A DNA stretch of 26,275 nucleotides from a virus: the IMG/VR virus record IMGVR_UViG_3300007542_000155, positions 1 to 26,275 of that record. The stretch is one strand, 5' to 3'. Numbering within the stretch: the first letter of the stretch is position 1; every line of letters begins with the position of its first letter. The position numbers and the translations under genes are program-made. Positions 14,598-21,318 of this stretch are shown here, one piece after another. The notes under the pieces were generated by a model. The model had not been told where the DNA came from, ran no database searches, and saw only the letters and a list, made by a program, of their open reading frames with translations.

Positions 14598-14785
14598 CAC
14601 CCAATCCCTTCCATCACCTGCCAGCGCGCATCTGTGAAAAGCTGCGCCTCATATCCTGCGATCTCGCGTTCAACTTCAGCCCGGTCGCGTCCGTGGAATG
14701 TGACTCCATGTTCTAGATTGCTTGCGTCCCAAGGATCAAACGGCGCGTCTGTGCGGCGGACCTGCCAGCCTGTTGCGGGGTTCAT
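14597..14785 (-). CDS. Small hypothetical protein
   Basis: A 62-residue protein beginning MNPATGWQVRRTDAPFDPW, with GVTFHGRDRAEVEREIAGY in the middle. The start overlaps the upstream stop by ATGA and the end overlaps the next start by TGATG. An N-terminal strand part followed by a charged helix is apparent. No known family. Confidence 0.6.
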   Translation of the reverse strand: MNPATGWQVRRTDAPFDPWDASNLEHGVTFHGRDRAEVEREIAGYEAQLFTDARWQVMEGIG

Positions 14786-14961
14786 GCCACACCTGATAGT
14801 TCAACGCGAAGATCAAGGTCGCGCTTGCACTTTTCGGCAAACAAGCGCGCCTGTATTTCATCGCTAAAGCCAAACTTGCGGACAGGTGTGTGGCTAGCGA
14901 CCTGAAAGGTGACGAACCACTTTGCGTCTGCTTCGGTCGGGGCCATATTTTTGTAAGTCAT
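14782..14961 (-). CDS. Small hypothetical protein
   Basis: A 59-residue protein beginning MTYKNMAPTEADAKWFVTF, with a middle reading GFSDEIQARLFAEKCKRDLD. The start overlaps the stop of the first gene of the operon by ATGA, and its own stop overlaps the next start by ATGA. A beta-alpha type layout is likely. Function is unknown. Confidence 0.6.
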   Translation of the reverse strand: MTYKNMAPTEADAKWFVTFQVASHTPVRKFGFSDEIQARLFAEKCKRDLDLRVELSGVA

Positions 14962-15206
14962 GCCGCAATCCCCCGAACCAAAACACGATCATGCGCAGGG
15001 CCATCGTAAATAACCCGTCCCGAACCATCGCGAACGATCACGAAGTCACGGCAGGCATAGTCAGCTTCAAACTTGCACGCCTTGATAGCTGCTGCGTCGT
15101 TCTTGGCAGGGATGAAATATTCGATTGCCTGCGATGGGTTTGTATAGGCAAGCATCTGGTAGCGCCCGTTGCTTGGCGGTGCATGGCGAAATGTGGGTTT
15201 GGTCAT
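14958..15206 (-). CDS. First gene of the leftward early chain, hypothetical
   Basis: An 82-residue protein beginning MTKPTFRHAPPSNGRYQML. The ATG at 15206 has GGAG upstream at about 10 bases and is preferred to the start at 15248, which lies inside the divergent control region. The middle has AKNDAAAIKACKFEADYAC and the end DGSGRVIYDGP, suggesting a small alpha-beta fold, perhaps a KTSC- or DUF-type single domain. It is the promoter-proximal gene of the minus chain, opposite the cro-like gene, so it is probably expressed first. Confidence 0.65.
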   Translation of the reverse strand: MTKPTFRHAPPSNGRYQMLAYTNPSQAIEYFIPAKNDAAAIKACKFEADYACRDFVIVRDGSGRVIYDGPAHDRVLVRGIAA

Positions 15207-15234
15207 TTTCCGTGTCTCCGTTGCCGATGAGTGC

Positions 15235-15273
15235 TTGCATAAAGCCATCTTTCGCGTATGTAAAGCTATCTTT
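15235..15273. promoter_or_regulatory. Divergent promoter-operator region with two AAAGCYATCTTT sites
   Basis: AAAGCCATCTTT (15241-15252) and AAAGCTATCTTT (15262-15273) are near-identical imperfect palindromes (AAAG-N4-CTTT) whose starts are 21 bp apart, two helical turns. Rightward elements: TTGCAT 15235-15240, 16 bases, TATGTA 15257-15262. Leftward elements: TTTACA 15264-15259, 17 bases, TATGCA 15241-15236. Both repeats fall in spacers or on start boxes, as expected for sites bound by the Cro-like protein encoded 22 bp downstream. The -10 boxes are weak. Confidence 0.7.
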
Positions 15274-15294
15274 CACAAAAAAGATGAGGCATCG

Positions 15295-15609
15295 ATGAAA
15301 ACACAAGAGGTAGTCAAGCGATACGGCAGTAAGGCAGCGCTTGCCCGCAAGCTGGATATTACGCCACAAGCAATCAGCCAATGGGGTGATGAAATGCCGG
15401 AATTGCAGGTTTTTCGCCTGCGTGAACTGGAAGCAAAATCACACATCACTAGCTACAGGATTGTGCAAGATGGATGGCCTGTTGCTTGGGCAACGTCGAT
15501 GAAGGAAATACAGCACTACGCTGTGGTATACGGTCAAGACGGACCTGTTACAATTCAGCAACTCAAAGGAAGGCGCTGGGTGGAAGCCAAGGAAGGGGGT
15601 GTGAAGTGA
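15295..15609 (+). CDS. Cro-like repressor (helix-turn-helix)
   Basis: A 104-residue protein starting at the ATG at 15295. The N-terminus has the short Cro/YdaS-type helix-turn-helix: VVKRYGSKAALARKLDITPQ then AISQWGDEMPE, with the recognition helix around ITPQAISQW (residues ~21-31). It ends that domain with PELQVFRLRELEAKSH. The following ~55 residues (WPVAWATSMKEIQHYAV and an end rich in Lys/Gly) are an extra domain not usual for minimal Cro proteins. It lies directly after the divergent operator region, so it most likely represses one or both early promoters. No CI partner is in the window, so a lysis-lysogeny switch cannot be claimed. Confidence 0.85.
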   Translation: MKTQEVVKRYGSKAALARKLDITPQAISQWGDEMPELQVFRLRELEAKSHITSYRIVQDGWPVAWATSMKEIQHYAVVYGQDGPVTIQQLKGRRWVEAKEGGVK

Positions 15610-15809
15610 GTGATTGGCAACCGATAGAGAGCGCGCCTGACTTGGAGCGCGTTATGGTGGCAGGCTGGCGAAATGCCACATATGGTTGCCGCGGCTATTG
15701 GTGGTGGGGTGAGGATGTCTGCGACAAAGGCGTGGCCATCGAAAAACCGAATGCCACTTTGTGGTGCCCTATAATCCTTCCTGCATTCCCACCGGAGCAA
15801 GACCAATGA
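15606..15809 (+). CDS. DUF551-like small protein
   Basis: A 67-residue protein starting with GTG in a GTGA overlap with the Cro-like gene (AAGGAAGGGGG upstream). It begins SDWQPIESAPDLERVMVAGW, matching the 'W.PIE.AP' start of DUF551-type phage proteins, and ends with a 'W.P...PP' motif (TLWCPIILPAFPPEQDQ). The centre is Trp-rich (GYWWWGEDV). Members of this family are common small phage proteins without an assigned role. Confidence 0.75.
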   Translation: MSDWQPIESAPDLERVMVAGWRNATYGCRGYWWWGEDVCDKGVAIEKPNATLWCPIILPAFPPEQDQ

Positions 15810-15898
15810 CCCATTTCGCAAAAGGCATGATCATAGCCGCGTGCATATCCGCTTGCCTGTGGCTTATCATCGGCGCTGTGGTGTGGAGTATATGGTAA
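15806..15898 (+). CDS. Mini membrane protein (30 residues)
   Basis: The gene has 30 codons between ATGA and TAATG overlaps. It starts MTHFAKGMIIAACISAC and continues as one hydrophobic helix to the end (LIIGAVVWSIW). The two flanking overlaps are the support, as the protein is too short for family recognition. It could be a membrane-anchored peptide or a coupling leader that passes ribosomes to the next gene. Confidence 0.5.
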   Translation: MTHFAKGMIIAACISACLWLIIGAVVWSIW

Positions 15899-16539
15899 TG
15901 TGGAAGTATGCTGCAAAAACACCATGTGCATATAAGGGCTGCAAGGACAACGTAGGCCCGAAAAATAAAAGCGGCCTGTGTCGATGGCATAAGGTCATTG
16001 TAGCGCGTGAGAAAAAGCCACTTCGGCAATGCAGTGAGTGCAAAGACTTTTTGCGCCATGGCAATATTAGCGGGATTTGTGGCGTTTGCCGATCAAAGGA
16101 AAGCCGCCGCCGCACCAAAACATGCCGTGTATGCTCCAAGAAGCTGGATCATCGCACAATCAGCGGCCTTTGCTTTGTTCACCTGCACCCAAAGGCGAAA
16201 GACGTTTACAACATGGGTAAGCCGGACGCGCCGTATTCAGTGGCAGAGGTCAAGGAAGCTGCTGCATGGATGACGCGGATTAGCATTGCAGACCTGGACC
16301 GCCCTAAAGGACCGCGATGGCTTTCAAATATCCGCTTTGCCTGCTGGGCTATCCTATACTCACATTATTCATATGGGCATATCGGCAGGGTGTTTGGTGG
16401 ACGGGATCATTCTACTATTATGCACGGAGTAGATCGTGCTGAAACCATGATAGAAACCGATAAAAACTTTGCGTCACTGGTAAACGCAATAAAGCGTGAA
16501 ACCTTTGCGCGCCAGAAAATAGAAAGGCTCGCAGCATGA
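15898..16539 (+). CDS. Zinc-finger protein with DnaA domain IV-like DNA-binding domain
   Basis: A 213-residue protein starting at the ATG of a TAATG overlap. Residues 1-100 hold three treble-clef-like zinc sites: C10..C15..C28..H31, C45xxC48..C61xxC64, and C76xxC79..C92xxH95, each with an SG(L/I)C turn. Residues ~114-195 match the C-terminal DnaA domain (domain IV), with HIGRVFGGRDHSTIMHGVDR as its signature helix-turn-helix; GGRDHST is at 167-173. In DnaA this motif reads the DnaA box. There is no AAA+ ATPase domain. The protein therefore should bind DnaA-box-like DNA without ATP-driven unwinding. It may act at a phage or host origin, as a transcription factor, or as a decoy for DnaA boxes. 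It lies directly upstream of the methyltransferase and overlaps it by ATGA. Confidence 0.85.
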   Translation: MWKYAAKTPCAYKGCKDNVGPKNKSGLCRWHKVIVAREKKPLRQCSECKDFLRHGNISGICGVCRSKESRRRTKTCRVCSKKLDHRTISGLCFVHLHPKAKDVYNMGKPDAPYSVAEVKEAAAWMTRISIADLDRPKGPRWLSNIRFACWAILYSHYSYGHIGRVFGGRDHSTIMHGVDRAETMIETDKNFASLVNAIKRETFARQKIERLAA

Positions 16540-17294
16540 CCAATCTGCGCGTGCTTGATCTTTTTTCAGGTATTGGCGGCTTCTCTTTAGGACTTGAAAG
16601 GGCTAACCATGACGGAAAATACAACGGCTTCGAAACAGTCGCCTTCTGCGAAATCGAAGAGTTCCCGCGCAAAGTCCTCGCAAAGCACTGGCCAGGTGTG
16701 CCTTGCTACCGAGACGTGCGCGAACTCACCGCAGAGCGACTTACTGCCGATGGAATTGCCGTTGACGTTATCTGTGGAGGGTTCCCGTGCCAGGACCTTT
16801 CATCGTCTGGGACTGGTTCTGGATTGGATGGGGATCGAAGTCGCCTCTGGTATGAATACGCGCGCCTTATTTGCGAACTTCGACCATCCTACGTCATCGT
16901 GGAGAACAGCCCAAACCTGCTTGATTGGTTTGGCCCCGTCCTTGGGACGATGGCCAAGGTCGGGCTTGATGCGGAATGGGAGTGCATACCAGCGGGAGCC
17001 GTTGGTGCCCCACATTTCCGCGACAGGCTTTGGGTTGTTGCCTACCCCTCTGGCCAGCGATTATCGAGACAGGGGGAACTTATCTCATCCGTCACTCAAG
17101 AGGCGTCTGCGTATAGGGAAGCAAATCAGCTTGAACGCGCATTTCGAGAAAGAAACCTGCCCTTCGTGTGTGGAGGGCATGATGGGATTCCCCCATACGT
17201 GGACCAAGCTGCCGTAAAAGCCCTTGGAAACGCCGTAGTTCCCGCCATCCCTGAACTTATCGGAAACGCCATATTGGAGGCAATAAACACATGA
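16536..17294 (+). CDS. C5 cytosine DNA methyltransferase
   Basis: A 252-residue protein, short for the family but with the main motifs in order. Motif I is DLFSGIGG (8-15) and motif IV GGFPCQDLS with catalytic Cys85. Motif VI is VIVENSPN (Glu123; ENS instead of ENV). Motif VIII is GAPHFRDRLWVVA (157-169) and motif X is KALGNAVVP (228-236). The target-recognition region between VIII and X is only ~55 residues, so specificity may be narrow or relaxed. The enzyme transfers a methyl group from SAM to cytosine C5, probably protecting phage DNA from host restriction or tagging it. No endonuclease lies beside it, so it is an orphan enzyme. A 202-codon ORF with its own ribosome-binding site lies within it in the +1 frame. 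Confidence 0.93.
   Translation: MTNLRVLDLFSGIGGFSLGLERANHDGKYNGFETVAFCEIEEFPRKVLAKHWPGVPCYRDVRELTAERLTADGIAVDVICGGFPCQDLSSSGTGSGLDGDRSRLWYEYARLICELRPSYVIVENSPNLLDWFGPVLGTMAKVGLDAEWECIPAGAVGAPHFRDRLWVVAYPSGQRLSRQGELISSVTQEASAYREANQLERAFRERNLPFVCGGHDGIPPYVDQAAVKALGNAVVPAIPELIGNAILEAINT
16609..17217 (+). CDS. Overlapping +1-frame ORF inside the methyltransferase gene
   Basis: A 202-residue frame beginning ATG at 16609, preceded by AAAGGG at a 6-base spacing, and fully inside the methyltransferase gene. It includes a Ser/Lys-rich N-terminus (SKQSPSAKSKSSRAKSSQS), SRARTFHRLG, SSWRTAQTC, WPRSGLMRNG, VPHISATGFGLLPTPLASD and a C-terminal GMMGFPHTWTKL. From memory, proteins with 'SSWRTSQ', 'WPRSGM..NG', 'G..LPTP.A.D' and 'MGFP.GWT.L' recur in phage annotations and lie in the +1 frame of C5 methyltransferases. 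SSWRTAQTC, for example, is the shifted reading of the motif VI codons. Length, ribosome-binding site and motif recurrence support translation. Conservation could instead be a by-product of the methyltransferase motifs. Confidence 0.5.
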   Translation: MTENTTASKQSPSAKSKSSRAKSSQSTGQVCLATETCANSPQSDLLPMELPLTLSVEGSRARTFHRLGLVLDWMGIEVASGMNTRALFANFDHPTSSWRTAQTCLIGLAPSLGRWPRSGLMRNGSAYQREPLVPHISATGFGLLPTPLASDYRDRGNLSHPSLKRRLRIGKQISLNAHFEKETCPSCVEGMMGFPHTWTKLP

Positions 17295-17467
17295 CCGAAC
17301 TAACCGCCCTAGCCGAACGTCTGGCAACACTGGTGGCGCAACACCCTGACGGCGTGCCCGTGGAATACATCGAGACGGAAATACGCAGGGTTTCTGAATT
17401 GGCGTTTATGGTGCAGCAGGGGCTTGTTAGCATCCCAGTCGATCAGCCTCTTGACGAAGTGTTGTAA
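17291..17467 (+). CDS. Small hypothetical protein at the end of the rightward early unit
   Basis: A 58-residue protein starting in an ATGA overlap with the methyltransferase. It begins MTELTALAERLATLVAQHP, is helical and acidic, and ends in DQPLDEVL. The last 41 bases overlap the convergent gene on the minus strand tail to tail. No family is recognised. There is no hairpin between the converging units. Confidence 0.6.
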   Translation: MTELTALAERLATLVAQHPDGVPVEYIETEIRRVSELAFMVQQGLVSIPVDQPLDEVL

Positions 17468-17873
17468 TATCAACTCCAGTCCATGTAGACCAAAGCCCCA
17501 AGGCCCGCGTTGTATAATCAGCGCGGGCCGCTTCGTTCATGGCGCGATTACTGGTTGAGTGATAGCGCTTGAACGATTGCCCGCTCGGCAGTTTGAACTC
17601 ATCATACATGCCGAACTTGTCACGGGTTATATCGTGCAATTCCTTTTCGGTCAGCGTCATGGTATGCAGATCGTTCAATATCTGCACTACAATGCCCGCA
17701 CAGACCCAATACAGGCCCCTCCGCCGCTGATTAGCAGTGCCGCCCCGGATTTGAACTTGCACGCGCCCACGGACCTCTAGCATGGCTTCCTCGGCCATTC
17801 TATTTGCTGGAAACAATCCACCAAGGCGCGCTTCAAATATCAGGGGCGGTTCATTGGCAATATTACTAGCCAT
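17427..17873 (-). CDS. Hypothetical phage protein of the recombination arm
   Basis: A 148-residue protein starting at the ATG at 17873 in a TGATG overlap with the upstream gene. A strand-rich N-terminus (PPLIFEARLGGLFPANRM) is followed by RRRGLYWVCAGIVVQILND, then ITRDKFGMYDEFKLPSGQS and a final helical part (GLWSTWTGVDITTLRQE). I recall phage proteins with 'R..GLYW' and a 'DE..LPSG' segment near HNH and recombination genes, but cannot name a function. The tail overlaps a convergent gene by 41 bases. Confidence 0.6.
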   Translation of the reverse strand: MASNIANEPPLIFEARLGGLFPANRMAEEAMLEVRGRVQVQIRGGTANQRRRGLYWVCAGIVVQILNDLHTMTLTEKELHDITRDKFGMYDEFKLPSGQSFKRYHSTSNRAMNEAARADYTTRALGLWSTWTGVDITTLRQEADRLGC

Positions 17874-18856
17874 CACAAACGCTGCCTTATGACTTCTGCC
17901 ATATTAGAATTTGAAGTATCAAATGCTTTAGCGAGTTCTTTAACCGTAGCTCCGGCTTTTCGGCGCTTTATGATTTCATCTGCTTGCGGGTGCCTCGTGA
18001 TATGGCGGCTTTTGCCACCCAATCGCTTCCCATTTTCCCATTCATGTAGGACTATATTCACTGATGGCCTGATATAGCCAGAATCTCTGTATTGATTTAA
18101 GTTTGATGACTTAGGCCATTCCACCACACCGGAAAGAATAAACCCAGCTTCCTTAAATGAAGGGCATAGGAAAAAATTATTAGGCGACATGTTTTCATGG
18201 TCTTTGTCCAGACAAAGCACAACCTCACCTCGCACTAGATTGCGACCAATCTCACGGGCTACAATTAATCTGTGCTCTCCATCATATTTAGCCTCATAAC
18301 CATCGCGATCTATCCTCCTATATTTGCGCCCGGATTGCTGAACGACACCACCAGACCAAGCATGGCTTCGGTCGCGTTTGAAGTATTCTGTCCGACATTT
18401 TGCACTACATGTTTGCTGGTTTCTAAGGCTTGCCAAAACAGAAAATTCAGAATTGCATTCGACGCATATCTTTTTAACGCGCTCTTGATGGGGAGTATTT
18501 GCGCATTCTCGCGAGCAATAACTCCCCACTTTTTTAGGTGATTTCTTGAACTCCTTGCCGCAACAAAGGCAAGTTTTGTTTAAAGATTTTTCCCATTTTC
18601 CGCTTTCAAATATGCAGGCTTTTGAGCAAAAGCGCGATGGATTAGATGGTGCGCCCATCCATTTCTTTTGACACCCAGGGCACGTTCTTTCAGTATGTGT
18701 GGATTGAGCTTTTAATTTTGCCCTGTGCGTCTGTGCGCATGATTTAGAGCAAAACTCCTGCCCTTTCCGATGCGCTGTATATGTCACACTGCAATGAATA
18801 CAGATTTGATTGGGTATGGTCGGAACCCAATGTCCATTTTTGCTATAAGCTGTCAT
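17873..18856 (-). CDS. Four-zinc-finger protein with degenerate HNH-like domain and C-terminal HTH
   Basis: A 327-residue protein. Four treble-clef-like zinc fingers repeat in residues ~19-155, each CxxC then FCSK(S/A)C-like: C19/C22/C36/C40, C59/C62/C77/C81, C96/C99/C114/C118, C131/C134/C150/C154. Residues ~193-232 align with the HNH family that reads HRL...GR.L...EVVHH.DGD..NN...NL. Here HRLIVAREIGRNL is kept, but the HH pair is VLC (EVVLCLDKDHENMSPNN), so nuclease activity is doubtful. The last ~40 residues resemble a short HTH (KRRKAGATVKELAKAFDTS). It may be a worn homing endonuclease or a DNA-binding regulator. It overlaps the HNH gene upstream by 14 bases. Confidence 0.72.
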   Translation of the reverse strand: MTAYSKNGHWVPTIPNQICIHCSVTYTAHRKGQEFCSKSCAQTHRAKLKAQSTHTERTCPGCQKKWMGAPSNPSRFCSKACIFESGKWEKSLNKTCLCCGKEFKKSPKKVGSYCSRECANTPHQERVKKICVECNSEFSVLASLRNQQTCSAKCRTEYFKRDRSHAWSGGVVQQSGRKYRRIDRDGYEAKYDGEHRLIVAREIGRNLVRGEVVLCLDKDHENMSPNNFFLCPSFKEAGFILSGVVEWPKSSNLNQYRDSGYIRPSVNIVLHEWENGKRLGGKSRHITRHPQADEIIKRRKAGATVKELAKAFDTSNSNMAEVIRQRL

Positions 18857-19136
18857 GTGCCAATCTTTCCGCTTCCGCCATCAGGTCTATACCATAGCAC
18901 TCATAAAAGCCTTTATGGCTTAGCGCATGAGCGCTGGTTTTAGGGCCATGCTGAACATCGTGATGGGGCTTGCAAAGCGGCACAACCCGGTCATGGCGTT
19001 TCGGTGCCCTGCCCATGCGGTCGGCATATCCGATGACGTGGTGAGCATCTACCGGCCAAACGCCGCACACTAGGCAGGGCAATTGCTTGACCTTCCCAAT
19101 GTGGCGGCGCTCTTTTGCGTTAGGCGGTTTGGCCAT
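18843..19136 (-). CDS. HNH nuclease-like protein (Ref/DUF968-like)
   Basis: A 97-residue protein. It has LPCLVCGVWPVDAHHVIGYA (CxxC followed by the HH of HNH) and RVVPLCKPHHDVQHG (LCxxHH, closing the HNH site). These match small phage HNH proteins similar to the C-terminus of the RecA-dependent nuclease Ref and to DUF968. Such genes commonly sit with SSB and annealing proteins and are thought to act in recombination. It starts in a TGATG overlap with the GapR-like gene. Confidence 0.8.
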   Translation of the reverse strand: MAKPPNAKERRHIGKVKQLPCLVCGVWPVDAHHVIGYADRMGRAPKRHDRVVPLCKPHHDVQHGPKTSAHALSHKGFYECYGIDLMAEAERLAHDSL

Positions 19137-19363
19137 CAGTCGATATTTAGTGCCGACTTGTACAGATCAAGCACGGTTTCCATTTCGCGCCGGTCGTCCG
19201 GTTTCATCGCGCGCAGTCGGATAACCTGCTTCATGATTTTGGCGTCATATCCGGCGCTTTTAGCCTCTGCGTAGACGTCGTTCAGATCGTCGTTCAGGCC
19301 CTTTCGCTCTTCGATCAATCGTTCGGCGCGCTCGATCAGCAAGCGCAGGCGGTCGTCACTCAT
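19136..19363 (-). CDS. GapR-like (DUF2312) nucleoid-associated protein
   Basis: A 75-residue protein, full length for the family. It reads RLLIERAERLIEERKGLNDD, DVYAEAKSAGYDAKIMKQVI and RLRAMKPDDRREMETVLDLY, which follow the DUF2312 pattern (ERIERLEEEKK..., DVYAEAK..G.D.K...IIRLR). The alphaproteobacterial member GapR forms a tetramer that clasps overtwisted, AT-rich DNA and helps topoisomerases ahead of replication forks. A phage copy beside SSB could control supercoiling on phage DNA, or interfere with the host protein. AGGAGA lies 8 bases upstream of the ATG. This gene is one of the better pointers to an alphaproteobacterial host. Confidence 0.88.
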   Translation of the reverse strand: MSDDRLRLLIERAERLIEERKGLNDDLNDVYAEAKSAGYDAKIMKQVIRLRAMKPDDRREMETVLDLYKSALNID

Positions 19364-19445
19364 ATGCCAGTCTCCTATGATTTAAGGCAGTGATACGGGA
19401 TGCCAGCCCGGCGACCCTTGCGGGATTAGAAAATGCTGCGGTTGG

Positions 19446-19907
19446 TCAGAATGGGATGTCGTCGTCTATATCACCGGCACCGGGGCCTGTGGCATCCGAC
19501 TGGGAACCCTGACGCTGGTTGCTCATTGACGATTGACCCGCACCACCAGCACCGGGTGCGCCGTCCAGCATCGTCAAAACTGCGCCTGGGCCGGTCAGGA
19601 CAATCTCGGTTGAGTAGCGGTCTGCGCCCGATTGATCCTGCCATTTACGCGTCCTCAATTGGCCTTCGATGTAGACCTTGCTGCCTTTGCGCAGATAGCG
19701 TTCAGCCACGCCCACAAGCCCGTCTCCTGAAATGACAACGCTGTGCCATTCGGTACGCTCCTTCTTCTCACCGGTATTCTTGTCCTTCCAGCTTTCCGAA
19801 GTGGCGATGCGCAAGTTGGCAATGCGGCCACCGTTTTGGAAAGACTTCACTTCGGGATCGGCCCCAAGATTGCCGACGATAATCACTTTGTTGACAGAGC
19901 CTACCAT
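19446..19907 (-). CDS. ssb: Single-stranded DNA-binding protein
   Basis: A 153-residue protein with the OB-fold of bacterial [20 protein letters not shown] at the start, [19 protein letters not shown] and [18 protein letters not shown] Gly/Ser/Gln-rich linker follows, then the acidic tip DIDDDIPF that recruits partner proteins. I choose the ATG at 19907 because AAAGGG lies ~6 bases before it; the ATG at 19922 is in frame but only adds MKGNN and overlaps the exonuclease stop. It protects single strands during replication and annealing, and sits downstream of the RAD52-like protein and exonuclease. Confidence 0.95.
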   Translation of the reverse strand: MVGSVNKVIIVGNLGADPEVKSFQNGGRIANLRIATSESWKDKNTGEKKERTEWHSVVISGDGLVGVAERYLRKGSKVYIEGQLRTRKWQDQSGADRYSTEIVLTGPGAVLTMLDGAPGAGGAGQSSMSNQRQGSQSDATGPGAGDIDDDIPF

Positions 19908-19918
19908 ATTGTTCCCTT

Positions 19919-20575
19919 TCAATATCCGACCGCAACAAAGCGGCGATGAATCGCGCGCACGGTTTCAACATCTGACCGGCAATAAGCGGCGATGCGTTCA
20001 TGCTCTCCATTGGCCCAAGCGGCGGCAACCATAGAGCCGTCAAAGTCGCCCTTGCCGGATAGCCCAAGCGCTTCGCAAAGCCGGTCTTGGCTGATAGTGC
20101 CCTTTGCGCCAGACCATGCAACCATGGTGTCGAAAATGTCCTGTGACCATGGCTTGATATCACGCGGGATGATCTTGGGAATTGCCACCCCAAGCACAAT
20201 AGCGCGGCATAGAATGAACCGAAGATCGAACCCACTGATGTAGTGCCCGATAAAGCAGGCCATACCCATTTTAGGCAGCGCGTCAAAGAACGACTGCAAC
20301 ATAGCCTTTTCATCCGCCACAATATGAGCAGACAGGCTTTGCACTTCGCCGTCATCGATTGCCCAGCCAATGCAGCAAATATTCCCGAAAGCCGGGTCAA
20401 AGCTGGTCTTGGCTACGGCTTCGTCTGTTGCACTTTCAGCATTTTCCTCAAGCCATGCCATGATGCTTTCGGGTTTTTTGATCGTGGCGGGTGGCTTGAT
20501 CGTCTCCCGAACCTTGGCGCGGTATTCCGGCGACTGGTTGGGTATTGTTTCAATGTCGAGATATACGTTTTGCAT
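19919..20575 (-). CDS. Predicted 3'-5' exonuclease, DEDD (PolB-like) type
   Basis: A 218-residue protein. Motif I is [10 protein letters not shown] (Asp7 and Glu9), motif II is [15 protein letters not shown], with the metal-binding Asp in GFD, and motif III is [15 protein letters not shown] with YxxxD. These are the features of the DnaQ-like exonuclease group related to the exonuclease domain of family B polymerases. No polymerase domain is present. It could produce or trim single strands for the adjacent annealing protein. It starts at the ATG at 20575 and ends in ATGA near the ssb start. Confidence 0.88.
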   Translation of the reverse strand: MQNVYLDIETIPNQSPEYRAKVRETIKPPATIKKPESIMAWLEENAESATDEAVAKTSFDPAFGNICCIGWAIDDGEVQSLSAHIVADEKAMLQSFFDALPKMGMACFIGHYISGFDLRFILCRAIVLGVAIPKIIPRDIKPWSQDIFDTMVAWSGAKGTISQDRLCEALGLSGKGDFDGSMVAAAWANGEHERIAAYCRSDVETVRAIHRRFVAVGY

Positions 20576-20583
20576 GTCGATCC

Positions 20584-21318
20584 TCAGTATTTGATTTCGT
20601 CCCCGCCAAGATCATCAGCCGGTGCCATCGCGGCCAGCTTCTTGTTCAGCATGGCGCGTGCGCGATCAAACTGTGCAGACGGCATTTCCTTCACGCTCTT
20701 GATCTTGAACGCAGTGCAGAATGCCTTTGCATCGGCCTTGGTCTTTTCGATCAGGTCCGTAAGGATTGCCCATTCGGCATCGGTGACGGGGCCTTGTGGG
20801 GCTTGCTCGTTGGTCAGTTGCGTAGGGTGCTTCTGGTGCGCCTCCACCTCATCATGACCTATGTGCAGATCGCCCTTATGCCACAGATCAAGCGCAGCAC
20901 CGAAACGCATGGCGGCATTGCGCAGCGCGTCCCCGATGATTTCCTTGATCGCGTCACCGCCTGATTTTCCGTCTGCATGGCCATAACCAATCTGCGATTG
21001 ACCGCAGACCCATAGCTTGATCCACATTCCATTCCCGGGATTGGGCAGGCCGGGGGCGACGTATGGCTCCCAATACCAGTGCGGGTCCGCGTCAAGCAGT
21101 CGATCCGTAAGCGCGGCATGTCCTACGTAATCAAGATGCACTGCGTCCTTGTGATGAGCGCCGCCACATTTAGGGCATTTCCAAACCATGCAACCTTGCT
21201 TGCGGGCCTTACGTTCATCGGCCTGCACCCGCGTTTCTTTTGGTAGCTTGCTAATTTGATTTGGCGGGAAGGGCATTCGTAGCAATGCAAGTCCGGTCGG
21301 TTTTTCAGTTTCGGCCAT
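20584..21318 (-). CDS. RAD52-like single-strand annealing protein
   Basis: A 244-residue protein starting at ATG 21318 (GGAG at a 9-base spacing); the in-frame ATG at 21339 would add seven residues but lacks this site. The core reads LDYVGHAALTDRLLDADPHW, then GMWIKLWVCGQSQIGYG, then GGDAIKEIIGDALRNAAMRF with GAALDLW. The last part, a helix with ALRNAAMRFG, is the hallmark of Rad52/Sak-type phage recombinases. A zinc ribbon-like CPKCGGAHH lies near residue 50. It should coat resected strands and anneal homologous ends. With the exonuclease and SSB it forms a complete phage recombination set. It is the first gene of this minus-strand arm. Confidence 0.83.
   Translation of the reverse strand: MAETEKPTGLALLRMPFPPNQISKLPKETRVQADERKARKQGCMVWKCPKCGGAHHKDAVHLDYVGHAALTDRLLDADPHWYWEPYVAPGLPNPGNGMWIKLWVCGQSQIGYGHADGKSGGDAIKEIIGDALRNAAMRFGAALDLWHKGDLHIGHDEVEAHQKHPTQLTNEQAPQGPVTDAEWAILTDLIEKTKADAKAFCTAFKIKSVKEMPSAQFDRARAMLNKKLAAMAPADDLGGDEIKY

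Noticed and set aside
15207-15294. Longer start for the Cro-like gene at 15169 or 15294-proximal codons
   Set aside because: An upstream start would extend the protein across the operator repeats. The ATG at 15295 begins exactly at the helix-turn-helix domain.
19768-20400. Minus-strand 210-codon frame
   Set aside because: It is a shifted-frame shadow of the exonuclease and ssb genes, with no coherent domain.
20243-20857. Plus-strand 204-codon frame
   Set aside because: It is antisense to the exonuclease and RAD52-like genes, which have convincing motifs.
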